Assembly: GCA_026416715.1 (NCBI GenBank)
Contig: JAOAEQ010000014.1
Span: 1-64,000, forward strand
Length of the DNA: 64,000 nucleotides
Direction: 5' to 3'
DNA from: a bacterium
Lineage (GTDB): Bacteria > UBP4 > UBA4092 > JAOAEQ01
The position numbers and the translations under genes are program-made. Positions 36,332 to 46,414 of the stretch are shown piece by piece. Positions within the stretch are counted from its first letter, which is position 1. Every line of letters begins with the position of its first letter. Below the pieces are notes generated by a model that had not been told where the DNA came from, did not search any database, and saw nothing but the letters and a program-made list of their open reading frames with translations.

Positions 36332-37432
36332 TCAAGTTTTAGGATTGTTTTTTCTCCCTGCGGTTTCTAAAAAAACGATGATAATAAATATCGCGATCGC
36401 TTGTATGAGAATAAGAAGAGATTCGAACCAATTCAGACGGCGGAGCAACATCGCGCTGAATCCGATACATATCGTAACTAAATAAATCGTTAACACTGCT
36501 TGCCACTGAGTCATTCCAAGCGCAACGAGCCGATGTGAGAAATGGTTCTTATCCGCTTGATAGATGGGCAAATGCCGTTTCAGCCGGATTATCACTACTG
36601 ATATCGTATCGAAAATCGGAACGCTTAAAACTAACAGCGGCATTATCACCGGTAAAATCGTCTGAGCTTCGGAAGAATAATAACTGCTTAAAACCGTTAA
36701 CGTCGCTAATGCAAATCCGATAAACATACTTCCTGCATCGCCCATAAAGATTTTTGATGGATAGAAATTATACGGTAGAAATCCGGCAATCGCTCCACAT
36801 AAGGTTAATAAAATAACGGCAATAAAATAATGGTCAAATTGGATTGAAAATAAAGCGAAAATAAACGCGGAAATAGCTGCGACTCCTGCCGATAATCCAT
36901 CCATATTATCCAGCAGATTGAACGCATTGGTTATTCCCGTTAACCATAATATTGTCAATATTCCAGCGAAATAAACGTTCGGAATGAACAACTCGATGCG
37001 AACGCCGAATAGCACGACAATCAATCCAGCAATAATCTGCCCAATGAGCTTCTGCATCGCTGATAACCGTTTCATGTCATCAATCAATCCAAGAATGAAA
37101 ATAACCAAACTGCCGAGAAATATTCCGAACAATTTATGAAGAACCGATTTGATGTTTGATAGATATTGGGTAACATCTTGGGTCAGGAAATGAAGTGATT
37201 GAGTGGATGGAGTTAATGCAATAATTAGTCCGATTCCGATAACGAGATTGAATGCAAGAAAAATTGCTACTCCTCCAAGGTAAGGTTTTACTTCCGTATG
37301 GATTTTCCGTTCCGTATCCGGATAGTCAACAATATCAAGCTTAAATGCTAACCGTCGAACTAGTGGAGTGAAAGTAACCGATAGCAAAAAAGCTGTGATA
37401 AATACTATACCATAGATAAAAAACCAATTCAT
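36332..37432 (-). CDS. WecA/MraY-family undecaprenyl-phosphate glycosyl-1-phosphate transferase
   Basis: A 366-residue membrane enzyme of the polyprenyl-phosphate N-acetylhexosamine-1-phosphate transferase family, with about ten hydrophobic segments. Catalytic aspartates D118-D119 are in LGLIDDMKRL, the metal site D175/D178 is in NLLDNMDGLSAG, GDAGSMFIGF follows, and the HFSHRLVALGM block near the C-terminus is the WecA-type HxxR region. It loads sugar-1-phosphate onto undecaprenyl phosphate to start O-antigen, enterobacterial-common-antigen-like or wall-polymer synthesis. The ArgC gene lies upstream on the same strand. The exact sugar is unknown. Confidence 0.92.
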   Translation of the reverse strand: MNWFFIYGIVFITAFLLSVTFTPLVRRLAFKLDIVDYPDTERKIHTEVKPYLGGVAIFLAFNLVIGIGLIIALTPSTQSLHFLTQDVTQYLSNIKSVLHKLFGIFLGSLVIFILGLIDDMKRLSAMQKLIGQIIAGLIVVLFGVRIELFIPNVYFAGILTILWLTGITNAFNLLDNMDGLSAGVAAISAFIFALFSIQFDHYFIAVILLTLCGAIAGFLPYNFYPSKIFMGDAGSMFIGFALATLTVLSSYYSSEAQTILPVIMPLLVLSVPIFDTISVVIIRLKRHLPIYQADKNHFSHRLVALGMTQWQAVLTIYLVTICIGFSAMLLRRLNWFESLLILIQAIAIFIIIVFLETAGRKNNPKT

Positions 37433-37506
37433 AACTTTTTACCGCACGTACGCTCAACCTGCAGAGATATATTGATTCTCACCATCGAACTCTCCATTCT
37501 CTGCGG

Positions 37507-38538
37507 TTAAAGTAGTCCGGTGGTTTCTTTCAATCCGAACATAATGTTCATATTCTGAACCGCTTGTCCACCAGCGCCTTTTATGGTGTTATCTATTGCA
37601 GAGAAAATCAATATACTTCCGGTTCGTTGGTCTATTCCTAATCCAATATCACAGAAATTGGTATTAACCACATTAACTACTTGCGGGAATTCGCCTTGCG
37701 GGTATATGCGGATAAACGGTTTTCCCTTATAAAATTCAGTGTATAATGATACAATGCTATCAAGCTTAATCTTCTTTTTCGGTTTAACAAATATCGTACT
37801 CAGAATTCCTTTATCAATTGGGATAACGTGCGGAATGAAAGTTATTTTTACCGTCTGCTTGGAAATATTCGTTAATTCTTGTTCGATTTCAGGAGTATGC
37901 TGGTGGATAGCAACTTTATAAGGTCGAATATTACCGTATAAATCAAGGAACATATTAAATCCGGGCTTATACGTTCTCCCAGCGCCAGATATTCCGGAAT
38001 ATGCGGAGATATAGATTTGATTCGGTTGCACGAGATGATTCGCTACAACCGGCGCTAATCCTAAAATAATACTAGTCGCATAACAACCGGGATTAGCGAT
38101 TAGTCGCGCTTTTTTAATCCGGGATGCATTGAGTTCCGGCAGTCCGTAAACGGATTGTTTCAACAAATTCGGTTCTTCATGAGTATATTGATACCATTGC
38201 TTATATTCGCTTGGTTCTTTTAATCGAAAATCACTCCCAATATCAATAATTTTAAGTCTATTGGATTGACGCAACAGGTCAGCGCCATATTTCATTGAAC
38301 CACCAGCTGACCGGCAAATGAACACCACGTCTGATTGTGTCGCAATCGCAATCTTATCATATTCTTGCAACGGCAGCGAAACCAAACCTCGGAGAATAGG
38401 ATGAACTTGGTCAACTGTTTTCCCAGTACTGCTACTTGATTCCAAATAGGTTAATGTAACTTCCGGATGATGGAGCAGAATTTTAATCAATTCACCCGCA
38501 GTATAACTGGCTGCACCGATGATACTTGCTTTAATCAT
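37507..38538 (-). CDS. argC: N-acetyl-gamma-glutamyl-phosphate reductase
   Basis: ArgC reduces N-acetylglutamyl phosphate to the semialdehyde in arginine synthesis, using NADPH. The 343-residue protein has the start ASIIGAASYTAGELIKILL, and the catalytic C152 in ANPGCYATS. SGISGAGRTYKPGFN and HQHTPEIEQEL follow as in family members. No other arginine genes lie here. It shares its strand with the downstream WecA-like gene but has 74 bases between them, so cotranscription is possible. Confidence 0.96.
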   Translation of the reverse strand: MIKASIIGAASYTAGELIKILLHHPEVTLTYLESSSSTGKTVDQVHPILRGLVSLPLQEYDKIAIATQSDVVFICRSAGGSMKYGADLLRQSNRLKIIDIGSDFRLKEPSEYKQWYQYTHEEPNLLKQSVYGLPELNASRIKKARLIANPGCYATSIILGLAPVVANHLVQPNQIYISAYSGISGAGRTYKPGFNMFLDLYGNIRPYKVAIHQHTPEIEQELTNISKQTVKITFIPHVIPIDKGILSTIFVKPKKKIKLDSIVSLYTEFYKGKPFIRIYPQGEFPQVVNVVNTNFCDIGLGIDQRTGSILIFSAIDNTIKGAGGQAVQNMNIMFGLKETTGLL

Positions 38539-38912
38539 GTTGATAAACCTCTTAGAAAAGCTAGAATAATAACGGATATAATATCATAACAAATCATTGG
38601 ATTTCTATTCTCTTTTTTAAAAACAATAGAAAAAATTTGCGTTTGATATTTTAATTTTATAAGAAAACCAGTAAGATTGTATAAAAGATGTAAGTAGGGA
38701 ACGTTTCCTGCGTAAGTTGGCTATTTTGTGTGTCCAGAATATGGAGGCGTGGCAGCATTAGGAAATTTGGTATTTGAGCAACTGGTTATGCCGGTTCGTG
38801 AATAACCCCAAGTTTGGACTTAGAAACGACAGTGTTGATATACATCCTGTGGTTTTAACCTTGAATTAAGAAAAGAAAAACGCCTATTCTAAAATTTGGG
38901 TTAATCGTTAAG
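38539..38912. other. Intergenic region, nothing recognised
   Basis: A 374-base AT-rich stretch between the argC start and the DUF2961 gene end. I see no ribosome site followed by a long frame, no terminator and no clear promoter. One 28-codon frame was noticed (see rejected). Confidence 0.5.
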
Positions 38913-39995
38913 TTAATACGGTAGTTCTTTTCGGTTTTTCCCGCCAGGCCAGTTTTCCAATCCACCAAACGCATAGGGAAGCCGGTCTTCAAACCGTCCG
39001 ATTTCCGGTAACGGTTTCGTTCTCCCGATTTGATACCAATATGCGGTACTTGTCCAATCCCCTTGTCGGTCGTTCGCATGACCGTGTTCGATAGAAACTA
39101 GTAGTGACCGTTCAAAATATATTGGGTCTTCTATATGGAACCGATATTGAGAATGTTTGCCAGTATAATCCGCGTTTCCTTTAAAGTGGTATCCGAAATA
39201 AGGAGTACAATACGGCTGATGTAATCCATGGTAATTCCACGCACCACAAAAATAATCTTCAGTTCCAGTTCCATGTAGGTCTGGTGGCCATTTTTTACCG
39301 TCGATGAAAATCATATCGTCTCCTTCACCCCACCAGCCGGGTTCATTGGTATCAATATGTAAACAACAGCCGACATAATGCCCTTTTCCTTGCGTATCGA
39401 GAATAACATAATTATTTTTTCCAGTTGTATTTAAACGTTCGAGGTTCCCGCGAGCATTTTTCCCAATTTTTTCCGACTTCTTAACCACGAGTTGCCGACG
39501 CCAATGCGCATGGAATCGCGCAAGGTCTTCCGGCACGTCATCCCATTCCTGATAATCAATATAGAAATAGAGGAAACTATCTTTATCAGCATCATTCGTT
39601 ACGGTTATTTTCGCGCTCGTCGCATACGGCATCGGAAACCAGCAATTTAATCCCAGATAAAACGCTTGCAACGGGAGTGATTGGAAATACGTCGCTTTCC
39701 CATGACCGAGTCCGAAAAAATCACCGAGCGGCGATAACACTGATGGCGTTTTTTCTCCATCCCAAAACATCCGAAGTACTAACCCACGAAGATTATTATC
39801 CGCTTCTTTAGTCGTCATCCAAATATGACGAATACATCCTGGCCCATTCATTTCTCCAAGCACCACTGTTTTCCCAGCGGGAATAATCCAGTTATCCGCA
39901 TTTCCACCGGTTACATCATACGACGACCAGCGCCGTGACCGTATTCCGGTTTTTAATTTCGCTAAACTTGATAATGAAGTTAATCCAAAATCCAT
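38913..39995 (-). CDS. GH172 (DUF2961) family protein
   Basis: A 360-residue DUF2961 protein, the family now known as GH172, whose members cut or rearrange fructose- and arabinose-type furanosides. RSRRWSSYDVTGGNADNW opens the domain, IRHIWMTT, FFGLGHG and GTGTEDYFCGAWNYH follow; the Glu in GTEDYF is the expected catalytic region. No signal peptide is visible, so the substrate is likely an imported oligosaccharide. The next gene, divergent from it, is of the UroD family. The specific substrate is unknown. Confidence 0.88.
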   Translation of the reverse strand: MDFGLTSLSSLAKLKTGIRSRRWSSYDVTGGNADNWIIPAGKTVVLGEMNGPGCIRHIWMTTKEADNNLRGLVLRMFWDGEKTPSVLSPLGDFFGLGHGKATYFQSLPLQAFYLGLNCWFPMPYATSAKITVTNDADKDSFLYFYIDYQEWDDVPEDLARFHAHWRRQLVVKKSEKIGKNARGNLERLNTTGKNNYVILDTQGKGHYVGCCLHIDTNEPGWWGEGDDMIFIDGKKWPPDLHGTGTEDYFCGAWNYHGLHQPYCTPYFGYHFKGNADYTGKHSQYRFHIEDPIYFERSLLVSIEHGHANDRQGDWTSTAYWYQIGRTKPLPEIGRFEDRLPYAFGGLENWPGGKNRKELPY

Positions 39996-40156
39996 AAATA
40001 AATCCTTTCAATTCCAACGATATTTGCTAATTCCATCAATTGAGTAATATTGTATCCTATCAAAATCATATTGAGCAACTTCTATAAATTTTGAGATATA
40101 ATATATTGATTTTTCGATATTTAATTTTATATCTTATATTAGTCTTTATTTAAATT

Positions 40157-41314
40157 ATGTTAAAAATTGATTTTGCGGAACATAACGCTGAAGTGAAAAA
40201 AGTTTGGGAAGCTTACCGCGCACGAAAACCGATTCGGGTCCCGATGATTCTTGGTACGAACACCCGATATTATATTTTTAACCGTGAAATTAATCCGGAT
40301 AAAATGATAACTTTCCAGCGGTATATTGAGAATCCGGACGTTATGTTCGAGGCGCAATTACAGTTTCAATACTGGTCTCGCCATAATCTGATTCAAGACG
40401 CTGAACTTGGGCTCCCTTCAGACTCCTGGAAAATTTTTGTTGATTTCCAGAATTTTTATGAAGCGGCTTGGTTTGGTGCAGAAATACATTATTATGACGA
40501 CCAAGTGCCGGATACGCTCCCGATCCTGAACGACGATAATAAACGTATGCTGTTTGACCGCGGAATACCCAATCCCTTCACAGGCGGGATAATGAAAAAA
40601 ATTACTGAATATTGGGAGTATTTCAATGAAAAATGCAAAACCTACCGATTCCATGGTATTCCAGTTGAAAACTTAGCACCAAGCGGTGCACTCGGAACTG
40701 ACGGCATTCTTACCGTAGCAACTAACCTGCGCGGGTCAGGATTGTATCTCGATTTCTACGATGACCCGGAATATGCAAAACAACTGCTCGATTTTGTTAC
40801 CACAGCGATTATCGAACGGATTCGTGCGTGGCGGAAACGACTTGGGTATCCTGAACGAACACCAGGATTCGGGTACGCTGATGATTCGATTCAACTTATT
40901 TCAACCGAGTTGTTTGAAGAGTTTGTTCTCCCCTGCCATAAACGGTTGATTGATGAACTCTCTGAAGGGAAAGGACCGAACTCATGCCATCTATGCGGTG
41001 ATGTGATGCGGCATCTGCCGATTATGAAGGAGAAACTAAATGTAACCATGTTCGATGTCGGTTTCCCGATAGATTTCGGTTGGATTAGAAAAACTTTAGG
41101 CCCGGATGTTGAGATATCTGGCGGTCCACGAATCGATTTACTCTTACAAGAAACGCCGGAAACCGTTGAACAGGAAACCAAACGCATCCTTGAATCCGGT
41201 ATAATGGACGGGGGTCGGTTTATCCTACGCGAAGGAAATAATCTTGCTCCATTCACTCCGATAGAAAATATTCAAGCAATGTATTCCGCTTGTAAAAAAT
41301 ACGGACGATACTAA
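40157..41314 (+). CDS. Uroporphyrinogen decarboxylase (UroD)-family protein
   Basis: A 385-residue member of the UroD superfamily, in which relatives are uroporphyrinogen decarboxylases and corrinoid/cobalamin methyltransferases. Visible blocks are GSGLYLDFYDDPEYAKQLLDFV, FGYADDSIQLIST, GPNSCHLCGDVMRHLPIM and DVEISGGPRIDLLLQETPE. The length and the CHLCG strand are closer to methyltransferase-type members than to HemE. Next to a GH172 gene on the other strand, so it may belong to glycan or methyl metabolism. The actual reaction is unknown. Confidence 0.8.
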   Translation: MLKIDFAEHNAEVKKVWEAYRARKPIRVPMILGTNTRYYIFNREINPDKMITFQRYIENPDVMFEAQLQFQYWSRHNLIQDAELGLPSDSWKIFVDFQNFYEAAWFGAEIHYYDDQVPDTLPILNDDNKRMLFDRGIPNPFTGGIMKKITEYWEYFNEKCKTYRFHGIPVENLAPSGALGTDGILTVATNLRGSGLYLDFYDDPEYAKQLLDFVTTAIIERIRAWRKRLGYPERTPGFGYADDSIQLISTELFEEFVLPCHKRLIDELSEGKGPNSCHLCGDVMRHLPIMKEKLNVTMFDVGFPIDFGWIRKTLGPDVEISGGPRIDLLLQETPETVEQETKRILESGIMDGGRFILREGNNLAPFTPIENIQAMYSACKKYGRY

Positions 41315-41439
41315 ATTTTCCCTGTGGTTACTATGATAAACGAGTAAAGTATACTCTATGTATTTATGATAGAGATTTTTTTTGTACCATACATCTGGGC
41401 CATGATGACTTAACAGACCAAAATTTAAGAGGATAAAGC

Positions 41440-42492
41440 ATGCGAAAATTCACAAAGGTAAATATCATTATTTTTTTCATTGTTTTAAGTTCAATCGTTT
41501 ATGCGGAAAAATTTATTCCGGCAACAGATTCGCGGTTGCAGTATATCGGCCGGGTTATTTCAGAAAATAGTATCGTTCATTTAACCTGGCCGGGTTCAGA
41601 ATTGCACGCTCGGTTCACAGGAACCACGCTACAGTTGGTTCTTGCGGAGTCAACCCGAAACTCTCTCTGGGTAAAAATAGATAACCAGGATTGGCAAGCG
41701 TTTAATGTTCTATCAGATCAAACGGTTATCAATTTAACGCCGATAAAATTATCTCGTGGTACCCATACGTTTCGGGTGGTTAAAAAAACCGAATCCAGCT
41801 GGGGACGATTATCTATTAAAGGAATTCTGCTCGATGATACTGCGAAATTATTGCATCCACCGAAACGGAAGAAATATCGTATCGAGTGTATCGGAGATTC
41901 GATTACATCAGGATTTGCTGTGCATGGGAAATGGAGCGCAATCAACGATGACGCTCTAGCAACCTATGGTTTTCAAGCGGCAGAAGCAAGCGGCGCAGAA
42001 GTGTGGTTAACTGCACAATCTGGTATTGGTATCATTCGGAACTATAAAGCTACTGCTGAAGTCGGAACCATGCCGCTCCGTTATAGAAATCTCGAATTGT
42101 ATAATGATGCGGTAAAAGTTGATTTTACTAAATGGCAACCACATATTATCACGATCAATCTCGGTACGAACGATAACTCAGTTTCTGCGGATACTGCTAC
42201 ATTAGAAACGCGGTTTTTTGAATTTTTGACTGAACTGCGAACATTACATCCATCAAGTTGGATTCTCGTCCTACGTCCGTTCCATGGCTATTATGCGGAA
42301 AGTGAGAAAAAAGTAGTTGAACAGCGGAAACAAGCTGGAGATAAAAAAATTGCGTTTATTGATACCACTGGCTGGCTTGACCGAAAAACGGATTATACTG
42401 ACGGCACACATCCCAATCCAATCGGGCATCGGAAAGCAGCCGAGAAACTCATTCCGATTTTGAAATATTACCTTCACCGTAGAGAACACTGA
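41440..42492 (+). CDS. Secreted SGNH esterase with CE2-like N-terminal domain
   Basis: A 350-residue exported hydrolase. A signal peptide (about 1-22) precedes a jelly-roll domain (about 30-140, including VHLTWPGSELHARFTGT), typical of carbohydrate esterase family 2. The SGNH catalytic domain has the nucleophile S154 in IGDSITSGF, GTNDN, and the D/H pair in DGTHPNPIGHRKAAEKL. CE2 enzymes remove acetyl groups from xylan, glucomannan or similar sugars. The next gene is a secreted carbohydrate-binding protein. The ribosome site is GAGG (41429-41432). Confidence 0.92.
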   Translation: MRKFTKVNIIIFFIVLSSIVYAEKFIPATDSRLQYIGRVISENSIVHLTWPGSELHARFTGTTLQLVLAESTRNSLWVKIDNQDWQAFNVLSDQTVINLTPIKLSRGTHTFRVVKKTESSWGRLSIKGILLDDTAKLLHPPKRKKYRIECIGDSITSGFAVHGKWSAINDDALATYGFQAAEASGAEVWLTAQSGIGIIRNYKATAEVGTMPLRYRNLELYNDAVKVDFTKWQPHIITINLGTNDNSVSADTATLETRFFEFLTELRTLHPSSWILVLRPFHGYYAESEKKVVEQRKQAGDKKIAFIDTTGWLDRKTDYTDGTHPNPIGHRKAAEKLIPILKYYLHRREH

Positions 42493-42517
42493 GACCGCAG
42501 TGAAAAATCAAAGTAGC

Positions 42518-42546
42518 TTGACAAGGAGGTTAGATAGTGCTAATCT
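42518..42546 (+). promoter_or_regulatory. Possible promoter, perfect -35 and poor -10
   Basis: TTGACA (42518-42523), a 17-base spacer and TAATCT (42541-42546), about 40 bases before the next start. Confidence 0.35.
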
Positions 42547-42588
42547 GAATATTCTAAAAATAATATATTTAAAAGGAGGGAAAGCAGG

Positions 42589-44061
42589 ATGAAAAAGCAT
42601 TTAATGTATTTCATCATGAGTCTAAGTTTGGTTTTAGTTACTGCAGGATTGGCGTTAACTAACGGAGATTTCGAATCCGGATTAGCTAATTGGATCGATT
42701 ATTCTACTGGAAGTGGGCAGGCAACAGCAGATTATGGGACTGCGCGTACAGGCGATTTTTGTGCAAAGTTATTCATGGGTGGAATCTCAGGATATGCAGA
42801 GATTGCCCAAGCGGAATCGGCAGCGAATATAGGAGAAACCTGGAAAGTTGAAGGATGGTGTTATAAAACTGGCGGGACTTGTTATTTCGGCTGGTATGAT
42901 GGTCCTCAGATTTCGGTAACATCAGGGTCTTGGACGAAATATACCGATATGATTACTTTTAGTTCTGGAGCAACGAAAGAAGTTGATTTTTATCTCGGTG
43001 GAATGATTGGCGCTACTGCGTATTTGGATGATGTCGTAACTTCAAAAGTTATACCCGCGATAAATACGTATGGTTCATTTGATTCCTCAGGTGATTTAGC
43101 GTATTGGTTATTTGAAAAATATGGTGACGCTACCACAGCCGGAACGCTTAACTGGGTGGCAAATTACAATGGGCAAACAGGGGTAGCGCAGATGAGCCAG
43201 AACGCCGGTGAAAAAGCTAAAATCACGCAGGTATTCTCGGTTCCGAGCACGGGCTGGTATACTGCTTCAGCTAAAGTCGCTACTGATATTTCCGACCCGA
43301 CGAAACAGCAAAAGGTCTATATATACCTGCAGGAATTATCTGCGAGTACTGCAATTATCGCTGCTGGGAATACCATTATTCAGCCGGGTAAAGGCGGGTT
43401 TGGTGGTGCGGGGAACTGGCGGGAGATAAAAATCTCGTTTTATACTAATGCAACGTTTATGGGAGTGCAGGTAGTTGGAATAAATCCTGCGGGTTCTGGA
43501 GTGAGTGGAAATTTATATATTGATGATGTTTGGGTTACCCCAGGTGCACCGCAACCAAGCGGAACCGTGAGTTTAGTTAATGCTGAGTTTACGTCTAACA
43601 TCAATAACTGGCTATTAGAACCCTATGGAGATGCGGGAGGTGCGGGGCCAGGCGCTGGAACGTGGGGTTGGGTAGGTAGTCAGGCTGGACGAAATGGAAT
43701 TTTAGCCGGAGAACAATCAGCGGGACAAAAAGGGAAATTAACCCAGAATATAGATTTACCGCATGGAACTCATGATGCGCTATGTTCGTTATGGGTGTAT
43801 AGCGGTGCAACATCAATGAGTGATACCCAGAAAGTGTATCTGTATCTATATAGTCTTAACAGCAGTAATGGAACGACAGTCATTGAAAGCGGAAATGCAA
43901 TATTGCAACCCGGAAAATGGAACCAAGGGGGTTGGCGAGAGTTGAAGTTCGGGTATGCGCCGTATACAGGGTATAATGCGGTTCAGATAGTCGGGATTAA
44001 TCCTACTGGAAAACCGACCCAATATATTTATTTTGATAGCGTGTCCATACAGCAAGATTAG
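42589..44061 (+). CDS. Secreted protein with three carbohydrate-binding-like modules
   Basis: A 490-residue protein. A signal peptide (about 1-22) is followed by three jelly-roll-like CBM modules (about 23-155, 161-317 and 326-490). Modules two and three are paralogues: each has a W-L-x-[EK]-x-Y-G-D-A block, a GQK/EKAKx-TQ block and an ending with YIDDVWV or YFDSVSI. No catalytic domain is visible, so it is probably a polysaccharide-binding protein or a scaffolding protein. It has a strong AAGGAGGG site. It pairs with the upstream CE2-like gene. Confidence 0.82.
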   Translation: MKKHLMYFIMSLSLVLVTAGLALTNGDFESGLANWIDYSTGSGQATADYGTARTGDFCAKLFMGGISGYAEIAQAESAANIGETWKVEGWCYKTGGTCYFGWYDGPQISVTSGSWTKYTDMITFSSGATKEVDFYLGGMIGATAYLDDVVTSKVIPAINTYGSFDSSGDLAYWLFEKYGDATTAGTLNWVANYNGQTGVAQMSQNAGEKAKITQVFSVPSTGWYTASAKVATDISDPTKQQKVYIYLQELSASTAIIAAGNTIIQPGKGGFGGAGNWREIKISFYTNATFMGVQVVGINPAGSGVSGNLYIDDVWVTPGAPQPSGTVSLVNAEFTSNINNWLLEPYGDAGGAGPGAGTWGWVGSQAGRNGILAGEQSAGQKGKLTQNIDLPHGTHDALCSLWVYSGATSMSDTQKVYLYLYSLNSSNGTTVIESGNAILQPGKWNQGGWRELKFGYAPYTGYNAVQIVGINPTGKPTQYIYFDSVSIQQD

Positions 44062-44110
44062 AAAACTAAAAGCTAGAAGATAGGGGGACAGAATCGAGGT
44101 AATATAATAA

Positions 44111-44146
44111 AAAGCAAAGTCCGAATTTCGGATTTTGCTTTTTTTA
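44111..44146. terminator. Bidirectional intrinsic terminator
   Basis: Arms AAAGCAAAGTCCGAA (44111-44125)/TTCGGATTTTGCTTT (44127-44141) with a T-run after it. It separates two convergent genes. It shares the TCCGAA/TTCGGA core with the terminator at 57876. Confidence 0.9.
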
Positions 44147-46375
44147 TTTTTCTGCGGTAAAACAGGAAAACCTTACCGGCGTTTGATAAGAACTCAGGGT
44201 AGTAAACTCCGCCGGTTGTCGAGCGATATCCGAGAACCTGAGTTCATCTATTCTCGCTTGATAATACCGGTTTTGACCTGAAATAGCATCCGCACCGACT
44301 CGGAACGTCATCGAGTTTGTTCCCGGTGTTATAAGTGCTACGGTAGTGTCAGCTACCAGATTCGGGATGATGTACCCTAGTTTAGTCCAATATAATTGAA
44401 TCCGGTTCGTAGTGGTGTTGAGATATTGTACTACTGCAGCGATATGATACCAGGTATCCATTGACCAGACTAGCGGTGCGGTCTGAATCGAATTGGCAGG
44501 GGTTCCGGTTTCGAGTCGTATCGCACCATCGTGCATAACGCAAAGCATCCAACTAATTGTTCCAGCACTTCGCAATTCTGCTATCGTTTCATAATCATAG
44601 AAAATCCACGGTGAGGTTACCCAAGCTTCAATCGTAAATGTTGACCTTGAAGCGAAGGTATCTGAATTACTCCGGGAGAGATACCGGCTATCTCCGAATC
44701 CATCAAAACAATATCTTAAACTCGTTGCTGAAGTTATTCCTTTTAATACCGAGCCGGTAATCGTTCCATGACGATTATTCCCAGAAGAATCATAAGCGGT
44801 TGTTCCGGTCATTTCATTACAATGCCAGATGAGAATCGTTGCCGTATCAGCTTGATATTCATTCGCTAAACCAACTTGCATCGCTGGTTTCGGTGGTTTC
44901 GGAACGATTCCTACCGGTGTATCATATAGCGTCATACCACTTATTGTTGAATAATAGAGATATCCGCCTTGAAAATTCTGGCGTAATCCACCGGCGTAAG
45001 TATATGCGGTACTTGTTGGAAAACCGAGTAGAAACCGGTTAGTACTTTGGATATACGTCTGCAGAAAAGTTGAAGTAACTAGAAACGTTCCGGAAGTGCT
45101 CGACATAATCGCACAACGAAGTTGCGTGCCACCAGCGAACGTTTGCGCATAACCATAATCATACCAAAAAACATACGCAGTGCTTCCGATGCTGTTGATT
45201 GGCGAACCGAGATTCGGTTGGCCACCGTTTTGAGTGAACCATTGCAATATGCTGGTGTTGATATTCAAGTTCGGATCTCTACCTTCATAAGAGCAAAGCG
45301 TACTATAGTAACTCCATGCCGACTTCTTATTCCCACTGCTATCAAGGATTCCATAATACATCCCACCCGCAGGGTTATCTTCCAACTGGAACCAGATTGC
45401 TGTCTGCACAAACGGAGTATCGTTGAAGGTTAGATAACTTAAATTAACGTTTGTGGCTTGAACCGTGGTATCGACGTAGGAAGTCGTCCAGCCGACTTCG
45501 GTGATAACTATCTTTTTATTGGTGGTAATACCCTCATACGTCGTATATGCGCTATAAACCCAAGCGAGATAATTATGGAGTTGCGCAGCCGTTGTAGTAG
45601 TACCTTGGTCAATATAAATATGTTGACCGATTAGGTCAAGTGGATAAGTTCCGGTTAGGGTTTTGTATACCGTCCAATGATTATGATTTATTCCCATAGA
45701 ATAAACGTTGCGAAGATACGTTGCGCCAGCGTTATCCGCAGAATAAATATCACCAATCGCATGACCGAATAATCCACCGGATAAGATTGTTATATCATTC
45801 CATCCTTTAGCAAGTTTAACCGCACTGGATACGCTATATAACATAGCAGCGAAGTTTGAGGGATAAATATAAAACCCACCCCAATAATATCCACCAGCAG
45901 AACTATTCGTCCAACAGTTCGGTTCGTTCCATATTTCCCAAATTGCAACTTGGTTCCGATAGGTTGAAATGAGACTGGCTGCGGTTTCGGTATATGCTTG
46001 AATGTACGCATTGTTTCCATCACCGCCGGTATGTTCATAGTTATTCGCACACCAATCTGCTTGCGTCCAACTGCCGGGAACGCTCGAATAATCTATCAAC
46101 CCGATAACCTGAATTCCATACTTTTTCGCGGTTGCAAATACGGTGCTATATTTCGACAGTAATTCAGCATTCCAATTTGCATATCCAGCAAGCCGAAGTT
46201 CAACCCGTATCCAGCCTGCTCCAGCGGAAACGAACCGCTGCGCTTTTGTATCATTAAACAAGATATTCGGTGGAACGGAATTATCAATCACCCAGCCGTT
46301 ATCGCATCCATGCGGACCAGCTGCATAAACCGATACCGTGAATAAAAGTATGAATATTAAGGTATATTTTCTCAT
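44144..46375 (-). CDS. Secreted clan GH-A glycosidase with LGFP-like and LamG domains
   Basis: A 743-residue exported protein. A signal peptide covers about 1-19. The TIM-barrel domain (about 25-360) has the acid/base E151 in WEIWNEPN and the nucleophile E293 in IVITEVGW, the clan GH-A pair, so it is likely retaining. A region with an LGFP-like motif (LLGFPTSTAYTYAGG) at about 420-450 and a laminin-G-like domain at about 540-730 follow. The tail PVRFSCFTAEK resembles the tail of the 1057-residue protein. Family within GH-A is unclear (GH5, GH39 or GH44-like). It converges on the CBM protein. Confidence 0.85.
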   Translation of the reverse strand: MRKYTLIFILLFTVSVYAAGPHGCDNGWVIDNSVPPNILFNDTKAQRFVSAGAGWIRVELRLAGYANWNAELLSKYSTVFATAKKYGIQVIGLIDYSSVPGSWTQADWCANNYEHTGGDGNNAYIQAYTETAASLISTYRNQVAIWEIWNEPNCWTNSSAGGYYWGGFYIYPSNFAAMLYSVSSAVKLAKGWNDITILSGGLFGHAIGDIYSADNAGATYLRNVYSMGINHNHWTVYKTLTGTYPLDLIGQHIYIDQGTTTTAAQLHNYLAWVYSAYTTYEGITTNKKIVITEVGWTTSYVDTTVQATNVNLSYLTFNDTPFVQTAIWFQLEDNPAGGMYYGILDSSGNKKSAWSYYSTLCSYEGRDPNLNINTSILQWFTQNGGQPNLGSPINSIGSTAYVFWYDYGYAQTFAGGTQLRCAIMSSTSGTFLVTSTFLQTYIQSTNRFLLGFPTSTAYTYAGGLRQNFQGGYLYYSTISGMTLYDTPVGIVPKPPKPAMQVGLANEYQADTATILIWHCNEMTGTTAYDSSGNNRHGTITGSVLKGITSATSLRYCFDGFGDSRYLSRSNSDTFASRSTFTIEAWVTSPWIFYDYETIAELRSAGTISWMLCVMHDGAIRLETGTPANSIQTAPLVWSMDTWYHIAAVVQYLNTTTNRIQLYWTKLGYIIPNLVADTTVALITPGTNSMTFRVGADAISGQNRYYQARIDELRFSDIARQPAEFTTLSSYQTPVRFSCFTAEK

Positions 46376-46414
46376 GGTAAATAAATTCTATGAGCTCTAG
46401 GTTAATTTTTGATT

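Noticed and set aside
38720-38805. A 28-codon frame reading VCPEYGGVAALGNLVFEQLV
   Set aside because: It has no start or ribosome site and its length is expected by chance in AT-rich sequence, although the residues look coherent.
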